Part shown: piece after piece, positions 18,914 to 30,700 of the stretch | How positions within the stretch are numbered: the first letter of the stretch is position 1 | Layout of the letters: every line of letters begins with the position of its first letter | Source of the DNA: Saprospirales bacterium | GTDB taxonomy: Bacteria; Bacteroidota; Bacteroidia; Chitinophagales; JADIYW01 | Direction of reading: 5' to 3' | Length of the DNA: 64,000 nucleotides | Assembly: GCA_016711605.1 (NCBI GenBank) | Contig: JADJSS010000016.1 | Location: 18,305 to 82,304, forward strand | The notes under the pieces: generated by a model | Seen by the model: the letters and a program-made list of their open reading frames with translations, nothing else | Told to the model about the DNA's origin: nothing | The model's database searches: none | Position numbers and translations under genes: made by a program

Positions 18914-19627
18914 ATGAAATTATTTATCGTTCCAACACCAATCGGCAATTTAAAAGATATTACCATTCGTGCAATAGAAGTGTTGAAGTCTGTTGATTTA
19001 ATTTTGGCAGAAGACACACGAACGTCTAAATTTTTATGTCAGCAATATCAAATTGAAACGCGCCTACAAGCATACCACAAAGACAACGAACACAAAGTAG
19101 TAGAAAACATTGTGCAGCAAATAAAATCAGGCACTACTATGGCATTGGTTTCCGATGCTGGCACACCAGCTATTTCCGATCCTGGTTTTTTATTAGTAAG
19201 AGCATGCTTAAAAGAAGAAGTTGAAGTAGAATGTTTGCCTGGTGCCACTGCATTCGTGCCTGCGTTAGTAAATTCAGGCTTTCCAACTGATCGTTTTATT
19301 TTTGAAGGATTTTTACCGCATCAAAAAGGCAGACAAAAACGCTTAAAAGAATTGCTGGAAGAAACAAGAACTGTTGTCTTTTACGAATCACCGTATCGCT
19401 TAATAAAATTATTAAACGAATTAAAAGAATATTTTGGCGAAGAAAGAAAAGTATCAATCAGCAGAGAATTAACAAAAAAATTTGAAGAAAATTTTCATGG
19501 AAATGTTGCAGATGCAATGCTGCATTTTACACAAAAAGAAATTAAAGGCGAAATTGTTTTAGTCATGGAAGGAAAAACCATTGATGAAACGATTACTAAA
19601 ACAAACAAAGAAAAATACGGTAAATAA
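18914..19627 (+). CDS. rsmI: 16S rRNA (cytidine-1402-2'-O)-methyltransferase
   Basis: Methylates the ribose of C1402 in the decoding site of 16S rRNA. The 237-residue tetrapyrrole-methylase-fold protein has the signature start KLFIVPTPIGNLKDITIRA, LILAEDTRTSKFL, VSDAGTPAISDPGFLLV, VECLPGATAFVPALVNSGF and FYESPYRLI with ISRELTKKFEE. It is complete and collinear with the family. Confidence 0.95.
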   Translation: MKLFIVPTPIGNLKDITIRAIEVLKSVDLILAEDTRTSKFLCQQYQIETRLQAYHKDNEHKVVENIVQQIKSGTTMALVSDAGTPAISDPGFLLVRACLKEEVEVECLPGATAFVPALVNSGFPTDRFIFEGFLPHQKGRQKRLKELLEETRTVVFYESPYRLIKLLNELKEYFGEERKVSISRELTKKFEENFHGNVADAMLHFTQKEIKGEIVLVMEGKTIDETITKTNKEKYGK

Positions 19628-19647
19628 TCAGTGATTAAATATCTTCG

Positions 19648-19704
19648 CAATGGTTCGTGTCTCGAAACATAATGAAAAAGGTTCGTGGGGCACGTACCTT
19701 GGCA
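19648..19704 (+). repeat. Double-hairpin dispersed repeat, copy 1
   Basis: GGTTCGTGTCTCGAAACATAA then GGTTCGTGGGGCACG matches, with small gaps, the reverse complement of 42713-42768. Each half is close to an inverted repeat (TTCGTG...CACGAA in the other copy). It lies between rsmI and the inositol monophosphatase gene, so the open frame beginning inside it is unlikely to be translated. Confidence 0.55.
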
Positions 19705-19757
19705 AAGTTTTAGATGAATTAAATTATTTAATCACAACAAACAGCGATAAATCAGCA

Positions 19758-20532
19758 ATGCAAGACTTACTCAACATACAAACACAAACTATCAACGCAG
19801 TAAAAAAAGCATCGGTTTTTATTCAATCTGAAATTGGTAAAATAAATAACAACGATATTGAAACAAAAGCATTGAACAGCTTAGTAACGTACGTTGACAA
19901 AAATGCAGAATTAATTTTAGTTGAAGAACTGCAAAAGATAATTCCAAATGCAACTTTTTTAACCGAAGAAAATACAATCGAACAAACGCAAGGCGAGTGG
20001 CAATGGATTGTGGATCCGTTAGATGGTACCACAAATTTTATTCATCAAATTCCTGTATTCGGAATTTCAGTTGCGTTAAAACATAACGATGAAATAGTAG
20101 TTGGTGTTGTGTATGAAGTCAATAAAAATGAATGCTTTTATGCGAGTAAGAATAACGGCGCTTTTTTAAATGGAAGTAAAATTTACGTGTCCGAAACAGT
20201 AACAATTGCTGATAGTTTGGTGGCAACTGGTTTTCCATATTATGATTTTGGTAAAGCAGAAAACTATTTAAATACGTTGCGGTTTTTAATGCAAAACACG
20301 CGTGGAATTCGTCGCTTAGGTGCTGCATCTATTGATTTATGTTACGTTGCTTGTGGTAGATTTGATGCTTTTCGAATACTCACTTGCACCTTGGGACGTT
20401 GCTGCTGGTGCATTCATTGTTCAGGAAGCTGGTGGTACCAGTACTGATTTTTCTGGAAATAATAATTGGTTATTTGGAAAAGAAATGATTGCTACAAACA
20501 AAAATGTTGCAACAGATTTTTACAAAAAATAA
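19758..20532 (+). CDS. Inositol monophosphatase family protein (one frameshift)
   Basis: A reconstructed product of about 257 residues, the usual size. It has a start MQDLLNIQTQTINAVKK, the metal-binding FLTEENT (Glu) and WIVDPLDGTTNFIHQIP, a second substrate motif GIRRLGAASIDLCYVACGR, and SLAPWDVAAGAFIVQEAGG. The frame breaks in the T run 20369-20372, between RFDAF and EYSLAPWD; removing one T gives a continuous frame. An upstream frame start at 19650 lies in a dispersed repeat and was rejected. It may act on inositol-1-phosphate or another sugar phosphate. Confidence 0.85.
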
Positions 20533-20556
20533 AGGATAATTTTTAAGTAAAACTGT

Positions 20557-21457
20557 TTAATCGTAGTCTTTGTCTTTAAAGAAATTTTCTGCAAATTGAT
20601 AGTCATTCAAAAATGATGGATGAAAATCTTTCTTGAAAAAGCTGAAATATTCTTTCACTAAATCACCATGTAAATCAGAAAACAAACCAGTGGCAAAATC
20701 GTAAAATTGCTTTGGTAGTTTTGCTAGTTTCATGTATTTTCTGTCTTGATACATTAACATCATAGTTCCGATTCCTAAATAAAATAAGCAAAGCTGTAAC
20801 GATTGGCATCAATGTAACACGTGTAATATGTTCGTCTTTATCTACTTTTTGAAACACATCAAACGCCACATTTTTATGTTCAATTTCTTCTGCAGCGTGC
20901 CATTGAAAAAGCTCAGCCATATCTTTTGGAACAATGTCTTGGTTCAGTTCTACATGCTCAAAAAGCGCATGACCAAACAACGCCGTAAAGTGTTCTAAAC
21001 AAACAGTTGCTGTCAAATCGATGTTGTTGATACGTGTTCCTTCTACTTCAATTTTGCAATTATTTTATGCAACAGCTTATCAATATGATTTTCGTAACCT
21101 TTAATGATGTAGCCGTTTTCGTCTAAAATTTTCCAAAATTTTTCATGCATCGCACTGTGCACACCTTCTTGTCCACAGAAATTACGTACTTGTTTTTTCA
21201 GTTTGTCATCTGTAATTTCTTTTTGATGTTTCAAAAACTGAATTCACAAAAAATCGTTCGCCTGTCGGAAATACTATATGCAACGCATTAATAAATGCGT
21301 ACTAAACGGATTGTTTTTATAATAAAATCGTGGATTGTCTTTATTAAAAAATAAAATTTACTCTACACTTTTATTTCTTCGTGATTATACGCTTTTGATT
21401 GAAGTCTTTTTTGGTTTGTACTTATTGATGTAGTTGATATAGTTTTTTTATTTTCAT
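20557..21457 (-). pseudogene. Metal-dependent hydrolase paralogue (PF10118-like), broken by several indels
   Basis: Fragments in different frames spell one protein similar to the neighbour at 21498-22368: FPTGERFFVNS, KQVRNFCGQEGVHSAMHEKF, CLEHFTALFGHALFEH, LFQWHAAEEIEHKNVAFDVF and DFHPSFLNDYQFAENFF. The His/Glu metal ligands are kept. At least five single-base indels, mostly in homopolymers and with no independent nonsense mutation, are needed to join them. Either a recent pseudogene or a stretch with many consensus errors; I lean to error because the codons otherwise remain conserved. Confidence 0.6.
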
Positions 21458-21479
21458 TATAAATAAATTTTTATAACTA

Positions 21480-21513
21480 ATGACCATTGACTATTGGCTA
21501 TTGTCTAATAGCA
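21480..21513. repeat. TGACCATTGACTATTG-type dispersed repeat
   Basis: ATGACCATTGACTATTGGCT at the 3' end of the hydrolase gene matches related stretches at 31426-31550 (TGACCATTGACC, CATTGACTATTAAC). The last codons of the hydrolase frame run into it. Confidence 0.45.
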
Positions 21514-22368
21514 TAACTTTTACCTTTCAATAATTCTTCTGCTAAATGATAATTATCTATTTGGTCAGGATGAAAATCTCTTCTAAAAATATTGTCCAAA
21601 TTGCGATGCCAAGGTGCCACCAAAACTATCTCTAAATCTTGATAAAACTGAAACGTATGTTTTGGAATATCACTTCTTATTTACATCTTTATCTTGAGCA
21701 GTAAGCATCACCGTACCAAGACCTAAATAAAACCAAAGGCCCCAAGAAGCAATCAGCATTCCGCTGATACGCAACGCATAACTATCATCTACTTTTTTCA
21801 ATACATCAAACGGAATGGCTTTGTGCTCAATCTCTTCTGCAGCGTGCCACATAAATAAATTCTTCATTTCTTCAGGCATTTTTCCTTCAGTAATGTCTTT
21901 ATTGATAATACCACTTTCAGCCAGCATAGCCGTGTAATGTTCAAGCGCAACTGTAACGCTAAGTGCTACTTTGTTGCCGATATTATTTTTCTTAAACGTT
22001 TTTCTTGCCCAAGTTTCTAAACCATTCCACGCAGTTTTACGAAACACATCTACAAATTTCATCGGTTGCAAATCCTGCGATTCCATGATGTCCCAAAATT
22101 TTTGATGCTCTGCATAATGCGTACCTTCTTGACCTATAAAATTATCAACTCGTTTTCTTAATTCAGGATCGTTTTTATAAACATCAGCAAATGCTTTCAC
22201 ACTTCGAATAAAAAACTTTTCACCATCTGGAAATGCCAGGTGTTGCGCATTCATAAAATGCGTAGCCACTGGATTATCATTGTACCAATGTTTTGGAAAA
22301 GGTTTTTCAAATTTAAAATTTACCTTTCTGATTTTTGCTTCTGGTTTTGCTGTAAGTGTAGTAGCCAT
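21498..22368 (-). CDS. Metal-dependent hydrolase, PF10118-like (one frameshift near the C-terminus)
   Basis: The 232-residue main frame has the family motifs FIGQEGTHYAEHQKFW, VALEHYTAMLAE and LFMWHAAEEIEHKAIPFDV, in which His and Glu residues are expected to bind metal as in ferritin-like di-iron helices, followed by a hydrophobic helix (ISGMLIASWGLWFYLGLG). After an indel near 21670-21685 the frame continues IPKHTFQFYQDLEIV ... FRRDFHPDQIDNYHLAEELL to 21498, matching the paralogue's end. The substrate is unknown. A second, more broken paralogue lies immediately downstream. Confidence 0.75.
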
Positions 22369-22442
22369 ATTTTATTGTTTATTACTCGAAATTACGCAAC
22401 AATTATTGCGTTTGGTATAAACAAGAGATAATTAGTGCTAAT

Positions 22443-22479
22443 ATACTCTGACACGGTTTCGAGTTCTGCCAGAGTGTAT
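22443..22479. repeat. Imperfect inverted repeat (intergenic)
   Basis: ATACTCTG at the left pairs with CAGAGTGTAT at the right with a two-base bulge, enclosing a centre CGGTTTCGAGTTCTG. It lies in the gap between the divergent hydrolase and DUF1444-like genes. No T run follows, so termination is not obvious. The short TTCGA-like centre is not part of a tRNA. Confidence 0.4.
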
Positions 22480-22561
22480 TGCTTTTAAAATGTATATTTA
22501 TGGTATGTTTTATTATAGTGATATAAACCGAAACTAAAATGAGATCTTAAATACTTTTTAT

Positions 22562-23499
22562 ATGTTCCAATTTTTTTAAAAGAAAACAAGAAAAACAAAG
22601 TCTACCGGAATGGGCATCGTTTTTTAAAGAAAAATGAATACGATGAATTTTTTAAATGCAATTGAAGATTATTTTAAAAAACGAAAACTTAATTATAAGT
22701 TGATGATGGTGTGGTTATAGTTGAAAATAATGAACTAGGTTATATAATTTAGGTCTTACAAATGTTTCTCAAATGTGTAAACAAAATGAATTAACACATT
22801 ATAAAACTATTGTGTCTGATTTTTTTGATTCAATGGCAAGAAGCCATCAGTTTGAAACTGAATTTAATAAAATAGTATCTGATTATGACAAAGTCAAAGA
22901 ATATATTGGCGTTCGTCTTTATCCAAAATGATTATCTTGCTCAAATAGGAAAAGAAAACACTATAGGAAAAGATTTCAGCGGAGATATTTATGCAATGGT
23001 TGTTTATGATTTACCTGACACTGTTATGAATATTCAACCTGCTCATTTTAAGGTGTGGAATAAGACCTTGGATGAAGTATTAGAAGAAGGAATTAAAAAC
23101 ATTAAAAGTAAATATACATCAAGAATTACACAGGAAAAGTTTGGCGAATTTAAAATATGGTTTGTTAACGGAGATCACTTCTTTGCACCAAATATTGTTT
23201 TTGATTTTCATAATCAGAAGCATCTAATTGGTTCAAAAGGCGCACTCATTGGAATTCCTCATAGGCATTCTGTAATAATTTATCCAATTGAAAATCTTGA
23301 AGTAGTAAAAGTTGTTAATGCTATCGTACCAGCTATTTATGGAATGAACCAAGAAGGTCCTGGCTCCATTAGCAATAATCTTTTTTGGTATTCAAATGGA
23401 CAATTTGAAAACTTGCCTTATACTATAGAAAACGGTAAATTTCAATTTCATCCGACTGAAAATTTTGTAGAAATATTAAACACATTGGAAATAGGATGA
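22562..23499 (+). CDS. DUF1444/YtpQ-like protein (several frameshifts in the 5' half)
   Basis: The last 204 residues are open from 22885; the frame-corrected start is MFQFFKRKQEK at 22562, continuing WASFFKEK, YFKKRKLNYK, VVIVENNELGY, LGLTNVSQMCKQNEL and SDYDKVKEYIGVRLYPND. The region GIPHRHSVIIYPIENLEVV and GPGSISNNLFWYSNG matches the C-terminal pattern of DUF1444 proteins. About five single-base indels between 22575 and 22930 must be repaired. Cytoplasmic, function unknown; the family call is moderately sure. Confidence 0.55.
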
Positions 23500-23655
23500 C
23501 CATATTTTCTCTCATACAATCACATAAATCAAACTTATCACAATTCAGATAACAACTCTTAAAAATCTGTCAAATCATTTCTGTGAAAATCTCCGAAATC
23601 TGTGAGAAAAAATAGATTGTTTAACATGTTTTTTTTTATCATATTTTTTTAAAGA

Positions 23656-24594
23656 TCAAAACTTATGTCCACGCAAAAATTCATCTACTTTCATGCGCTT
23701 TTTTCCTTCCAGTTGCAACTCCAAAATATCCAAATATCCATTCGCGCATTTAAACGAAAGATAGGTTTTGTTGTCCGTTAAATAAGCTTTGTCATTCTGA
23801 GCTTGAGCACTGTCATTCTGAGCTTGTCGAAGGATAACCTCACTCTTAAACACCTTCAACACCTTTCCATCCAAATGTGTAAACGCAGTAGGATATGGCG
23901 ATAATCCACGAATCAGATTATGTATTTCCAGCACAGGTTTATTCCAGTCAATAAAACAAGTTTCCTTATATATCTTTGGCGCGTGCTTAGAAGTCGTAAG
24001 TTCTTGTGGTTGTTCAGTAACAGAATTCTCTTCAATCTGTTGCACTGTTTTTAAAACCAATTGCGAGCCAATATCCATCAGCTTATCATGCACCGAACCA
24101 GCATTGTCTTCGTCTTCAATGTTTATTTTTTCTTGCAAAATAATGTTTCCGGTATCAATTTCCTGTTGAAGAAAAAAAGTAGTAACACCAGTTTCTTTTT
24201 CACCATTAATAACTGCCCAGTTGATCGGTGCCGCACCGCGATACTGCGGCAGCAAAGACGCATGCAAATTAAACGTTCCATATTCTGGCATTTGCCAAAC
24301 TAGTTCTGGTAACATTCTAAAGGCAACCACAATAAAAAGATTTGGCTCTAACGCTTTTAATTCATTTATAAAATCAGCATTCTTTAATTTCTCTGGTTGA
24401 AGAACTGCTAAATTCTTCTCAACAGCATATTTCTTTACCGCTGATTGATGCAATTGTTGTCCGCGGCCTGCTGGTTTATCTGGTGCAGTAATGACACCAA
24501 CTATTTTATAATTATGTTGAACTAAAATATCCAATGAAGGAACAGCAAAATCAGGCGTTCCCATAAAAACAATGCGCAACTCTCTTTTTTCCAT
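23656..24594 (-). CDS. fmt: Methionyl-tRNA formyltransferase, with an in-frame repeat insertion
   Basis: Formylates initiator Met-tRNA. The 312-residue protein has RIVFMGTPDFAVPSLDIL, the catalytic region FNLHASLLPQYRGAAPINWA with ETGVTTFFLQQEIDTG, and the C-terminal domain ending GKKRMKVDEFLRGHKF. Residues about 253-270 (ILRQAQNDSAQAQNDKA) are encoded by two partial copies of a dispersed repeat and probably replace a surface loop. The gene is otherwise complete, so the insertion seems tolerated. Confidence 0.95.
   Translation of the reverse strand: MEKRELRIVFMGTPDFAVPSLDILVQHNYKIVGVITAPDKPAGRGQQLHQSAVKKYAVEKNLAVLQPEKLKNADFINELKALEPNLFIVVAFRMLPELVWQMPEYGTFNLHASLLPQYRGAAPINWAVINGEKETGVTTFFLQQEIDTGNIILQEKINIEDEDNAGSVHDKLMDIGSQLVLKTVQQIEENSVTEQPQELTTSKHAPKIYKETCFIDWNKPVLEIHNLIRGLSPYPTAFTHLDGKVLKVFKSEVILRQAQNDSAQAQNDKAYLTDNKTYLSFKCANGYLDILELQLEGKKRMKVDEFLRGHKF
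23791..23838 (-). repeat. Two tandem partial copies of the GTCATTCTGAGCTTG repeat inside fmt
   Basis: GTCATTCTGAGCTTG occurs at 23791 and again at 23812, where it continues TCGAAGGATAAC. The same element occurs at 4162 before trpE. In fmt it is read in frame as a QAQND-rich peptide. Confidence 0.75.
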
Positions 24595-24733
24595 TTGGTA
24601 AATCTACTAAAAATAAATAATCCACAAAAAATGTCATAATTACTTCAAAAAATACACATTCGTTAACTTTTTACTGTAATAGATATAATTCTGCTAGTTT
24701 ATTCTTAAATTTATAGAACACAAATTTGCTTTT

Positions 24734-27700
24734 ATGAAAAGACTCTATTTTCTTTCATTTTTCATATTCATATCTTTCATTTCGTATGCACAGCCAGCGA
24801 ATGACGCTTGTCCGAATGCCATATTGATTCCAACGGTTGTTAATTTCTGTTCGGCAAACGGTGCCGGAACTACTGTTGCGTCAACAGATGATGTAGCGAC
24901 CAGTGGTGGTTTTGGTGTTGCAACATGTTGGGGTGGCACTGTTAATGATGTTTGGTATAAATTTGTTGCTACTGCTTCAGATGTAACCATAACGATTAAT
25001 GGAAATCAAGGCAGTCCTGTTGGTGGTACATTAAATAGACCACAAGTGGCACTATATTCTGGAACATGTGCCACCACACTAAATGAATTAGTATGTGGTT
25101 CTGCACCTGCTGGTCAAAATATTATACAAGTTTACAGAGGTGGTTTAACAATTGGTGAAACCTATTTAATTCGAGTTGATGGTGTAAATGCAAACAAAGG
25201 AACGTTTCAATATTGTATCAATAATTACAATCCGGTGCCGGTTCCAAGCAGCGATTGTCCGACTGCAGTTGCCTTATGTAGTAAAGATCCATTTACGGTG
25301 CCAAGTGTAAGTGGCGCTGGAACAAATAATTCAGAAATGAACGATGCTGCCTGTTTTGGTGGCGGAACCATAGAATCTAATTCAACGTGGTATGCTTTTA
25401 CGTTTGCAACATCTGGGACCTTTAATTTTATTTTATCGCCATCTAATACTGGTGATGATTTAGATTTTGTAGTTTATAAATTACCAAACGGAATAGGAAA
25501 CTGCACTGGTAAATCTGTTCAGCGTTGCATGGCGTCTGCTCCGGATTGTACACCTGGTGGAGCCAATGCAAATACATCAAACACTGGTTTAACGCCAACA
25601 GCAACTTTTAATGATGAATATTCTGGTTGTAACGCAGATTTAGCTTATTTTTTATGTGGAATTGGTGCCAACAGATGCCAGAGTCAGTTTGCCAGAGAAC
25701 TCACTGTTGTAGCTGGAGAAACGTATGCATTAGCCATTAATAATTTTACATCAACAGGAAATGGATTTTCTATTGTATTCGGTGGAACTGCTCAAATTCA
25801 AGGTCCAACAGCTGTGATAAATGACAGCGATGCAGACGATCAAATCTGTCCAGGTGAAGTAATAACCTTTACAGATGGATCTACACCACCACCATTAGGC
25901 ACGCTTGTGCAATGGACATGGAACTTTGGTGTTGGTGCAACACCTTCAACGTATGTTGGTCAAAATCCACCAACAGTTACCTATACTACAACTGGTGTGA
26001 AAACAATTTCATTAACTGTAAAAAGTAATAAAGGTTGCTTGGAAACAGTTACAAAAAATATTACAGTAACCAATGTGCCTCCTACGGTTTCTATCCTGGA
26101 ATCTACTAACTCTATTTGTCCTGGAACGAATGTAACATTTACGGCAACACCAGTAAATGCAGGTGCTGCACCAACATATCAATGGTATTTAAATGGAAAT
26201 CCAGTGGGTACGAATAGTAACACCTATTCAAACAATACTTTAATTAACAATGATCAGGTAAAAGTTACCGTAACTAGTAATTCAAGCTGCAATTCAGGTT
26301 TGCAAGCAACCAGTAATATTGTTACGATGATTATTAGCAGTCCTTTACCTGTTGATGTTACGATAACTGGAAACGCAGCTATTTGTCCAACTGCATCTTT
26401 AACATTGACAGCAAACCCAACAAATGGTGGTGCTACTCCAGCATATCAATGGTTTTTAAATGGAAATCCTGTTGGTTCAAACAGCAATACTTATAGCTCG
26501 ACTTCTTTCAATAATAATGACGTAGTTACTGTTCGATTAACCAGTAGTTTAGGTTGTGTGAGTGGAAATCCAAAAACGAGTAATCCAATAACAGTAACGG
26601 TAAAACCCAATCCAGTTGTTTCAGTGAACTCGCCGAATATTTGTGATGGACTAACCGCAACCTTAACCGCAACTGGAGCAACTACTTACACATGGACTGG
26701 TGGTTTGACTGGCAATCCAGCAACAACATTAGCATTAAATGCAAATACAAGCTATACGGTAACAGGCACAACTAATGGTTGTACTGGTACAGCGATTGCG
26801 ACTGTGACAGTTAAACCGAATCCAATAGTAACGGTAAATTCACCAAGTATATGTAACGGACAAACAGCAACACTTACAGCTGGTGGCGCAACTACTTATT
26901 CATGGACTGGTGGTTTGTCAGGCAATCCAGCAACGACTTTAGCTTTATCAACAAATACAAATTATACAGTAACAGGAACTACGAATGGTTGTACAGGCAC
27001 AGCAGTCGCAACAGTTACCGTAAAACCGAAACCAATCGTAACCGTTAACTCACCGAGTATTTGTGATGGACAAACGGCAACGCTTACAGCAAACGGTGCA
27101 ACTACCTATACTTGGACTGGTGGTTTAAGTGGTAATCCAGCAACGACAGGTGCTTTATCATCCAACCAAACATATACAGTAACAGGAACAACGAACGGTT
27201 GTACAGGCACTGCTATTGCAACAGTAACCGTAAAACCAAAACCAGTTGTTTCAGTGAACTCACCAAGCATTTGTGATGGAAAAACTGCTACCTTAACCGC
27301 AGCTGGTGCCACCACTTACACATGGACTGGTGGTTTGACTGGCAATCCAGCAACAACATTAGCATTAAATGCAAACACAAGTTATACGGTAACAGGTACC
27401 ACGAATGGTTGTACTGGTACAGCGATTGCGACAGTAACAGTCAAACCGAATCCAATAGTAACGGTAAATTCACCAAGTATATGTAATGGACAAACAGCAA
27501 TACTTACAGCTGGTGGCGCAACTACTTATTCATGGACAGGTGGTTTGTCAGGCAATCCAGCAACGACTTTAGCTTTATCAACGAATACAAATTATACAGT
27601 AACAGGAACTACGAATGGTTGTACAGGCACAGCAGTCGCAACAGTTACCGTAAAACCGAAACCAATCGTAACCGTTAACTCACCGAGTATTTGTGATGGA

Positions 27701-30700
27701 CAAACGGCAACGCTTACAGCAAACGGTGCAACTACCTATACTTGGACTGGTGGATTGAGTGGCAATCCAGCAACGACAGGTGCTTTATCATCCAACCAAA
27801 CATATACAGTAACAGGAACAACGAACGGTTGTACAGGCACAGCAGTTGCAACAGTAACCGTAAAACCAAAACCAGTTGTTTCAGTGAACTCACCAAGTAT
27901 TTGTGATGGAAAAACTGCTACCTTAACCGCAGCTGGTGCCACCACTTACACATGGACTGGTGGTTTGACTGGCAATCCAGCAACAACATTAGCATTAAAT
28001 GCAAACACAAGTTATACGGTAACAGGTACCACGAACGGTTGTACTGGTACAGCAGTTGCGACAATAACAGTCAAACCAAATCCAATAGTAACGGTAAATT
28101 CGCCAAGTATATGTAACGGACAAACAGCAATACTTACAGCTGGTGGCGCAACTACTTATACATGGACAGGTGGTTTGTCAGGCAATCCAGCAACGACTTT
28201 AGCTTTATCAACGAATACAAATTATACAGTAACAGGCACCTCGAATGGTTGTATAGGCACAGCCATAGCAACGGTAACCGTAAAACCAAATCCAACGGTA
28301 ACAGTAAATTCGCCATTTATTTGCACGAATCAAACCGCAACATTAACAGCCAATGGTGCAACAACATATACTTGGACTGGTGGCTTAGTGGGCAATCCAG
28401 CGACCACAAATCCATTGCCATCGACTGCTACGTTTACCGTAACAGGTACAACGAATGGTTGTACTGGAACAGCAACATCAACTGTAACCGTGAAACCAAA
28501 TTTAACTATAAATGTAAATTCACCAAATATTTGTGATGGACAATCAACTACATTAACTGCAAGTGGAGGCACTACTTATACATGGACTGGTGGTTTGCCA
28601 CCAAACGCATCTGTTTCTACAGGAGTTTTATCATCTACTCAAATTTATACGGTAACTGGTACAACAAATGGTTGTACAGGAACTGCTATTGCTACGGTAA
28701 CAGTTACGCCAAATCCAATTGTAACGATAAATTCTCCAAGTATTTGTGCAGGAAAAACTGCAACATTGATTGCAAACGGTGCAGCTTCTTACACTTGGAC
28801 TGGTGGATTGAGTGGCAATCCAGCAACAACTCTTGCATTGTCATCTAACCAAAATTATACAGTGACAGGAACCACGAATGGTTGTACTGGAACTGCAATA
28901 GCAACCATAACTGTGAAACCAAATCCAATAGTAACTGTAAATTCTTCTAGTATTTGCGATGGACTAACAACCACTTTAACAGCCAATGGCGCAAACACTT
29001 ATACATGGACTGGTGGTTTGGTTGGAAATCCGGTAACAACGCCAGCTTTAAATTCAAATCAAAGTTACATAGTAACTGGAACCACAAATGGCTGCACTGG
29101 AACAGCAACATCAACTGTAACTGTTAAACCAAATCCTATTGTAACTGTAAATTCACCGAGTATTTGTGACGGACAATTTACGACACTTACAGCTAATGGT
29201 GCCACCACCTATACTTGGACAGGTGGTTTGACTGGAAATCCAGCAACGACACTACCTTTATCATCTAATCAAATTTATACGGTTACAGGCACCAAAAATG
29301 GTTGTACAGGTGTTGCAACTTCAACGGTTACTGTGAAACCAAATCCAGTGGTTACGGTGAATAGTCCAGTTATTTGTAGTGGACAAACGGCAACATTAAC
29401 GGCAAATGGTGCTACTACGTATGTTTGGTCTGGTGGTTTGCCACCTAATGCTATTGTTACCACACTTCCATTAAATTCAAGTCAAACATTTACAGTAAAA
29501 GGCACTACTAACGGTTGTAGCAGCACTCTTGTGAATTCAGTAGTTACGGTAAATCCAACAAAAATTACCAATATCACCAGAAGTATTTGCTCAGATCAAT
29601 CGGTTGCGATTGGTTCACAAACCTTTAATACTTCTGGCTTGCATACCGTTGTTTTGCAAACCTCTAAAAATTGTGATAGCACCGTAAATCTAACGCTGAA
29701 TGTAACCACTGTTTTAACGCCAACGGTTTCCATCTTATCCAACAAAAATGATATTTGCAAAGGCGATGCAGTAGTGTTTACTGCAAATGCACAGAACACC
29801 AGAGTTACTCCAACTTATCAATGGTTCTTAAATGGAAATCCTGTTGGAACGAATAGTAACCAATTTAGTTCATCTACCTTAAATAATAATGATAAAGTAG
29901 AAGTGATCATAAATACAACTGCATCATGTTTAACAACGAATAGTGTTACAAGTAACTCTATAATTATGAAAGTAAGTTCGATAGATTATGCAGTTAACGC
30001 TCCGCCGTATTGTACTGGTAAAAGTAGTTTCATAGATTTAAATATTCCTCAACCTGCATATAGTGTTTTTGGAAAAATGGAACAGATACATTTACGACTA
30101 CGAATGTTGATAGCATTCCGGTAAACTACAAAGCTACTACCAATGTGCAAGCAATTATCAAATACGGAAACGGTTGCAGTAAAACAGTTAATATTATAGA
30201 TACTGTTTACCAGTTACCAGCAATTGATGCTGTGGTGGATAAACCAAATGCAAAGTATGAAGAAGAAGTACAATTAAATGTAAACGGTGGAGGCACGTTG
30301 CAGTACAATTGGATACCATCTAGTATGTTAAATAATGATTCCATTAAAAATCCAACATCTATCATTACAGCTACAACATTGTTTTCTGTGGTGGTGAAAG
30401 ATAAAAATGGTTGTGTGAATACAGATTCTGTGAAAGTGAATTTAATTAACGAGTGTACAAATGATTACATTTTTGTGCCAAGCGCGTTTTCGCCAAACAA
30501 TGATGGTGTGAACGATTGTTTTTCAATCATTTCGCCACCAAAATTAACAGATTATAGAATGATTATTTTTGACAGATGGAACGAGAAAATATTTGAAACC
30601 AATAACACTACAGATTGCTGGAACGGAAGATACAAAGGTGCTGAAGCAGAAAGCGATTCATACATTTATGTAATCACATTTACGTGCTACAACGGCAAAC

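Noticed and set aside
19650..19757. An N-terminal extension of the inositol monophosphatase from 19650
   Set aside because: The sequence is a dispersed double-hairpin repeat; the family-like N-terminus begins at 19758.
22443..22479. tRNA-like T-arm (GGTTTCGAGTTC)
   Set aside because: No acceptor stem, D-arm or anticodon arm can be built around it; it is the centre of an imperfect inverted repeat.
26606..29554. CRISPR array or long reverse-strand genes in the repeat region
   Set aside because: The 210-bp units are codon-periodic and translate into conserved Ig-like domains with no short direct repeats and unique spacers; reverse frames are open only because of the repeat composition.
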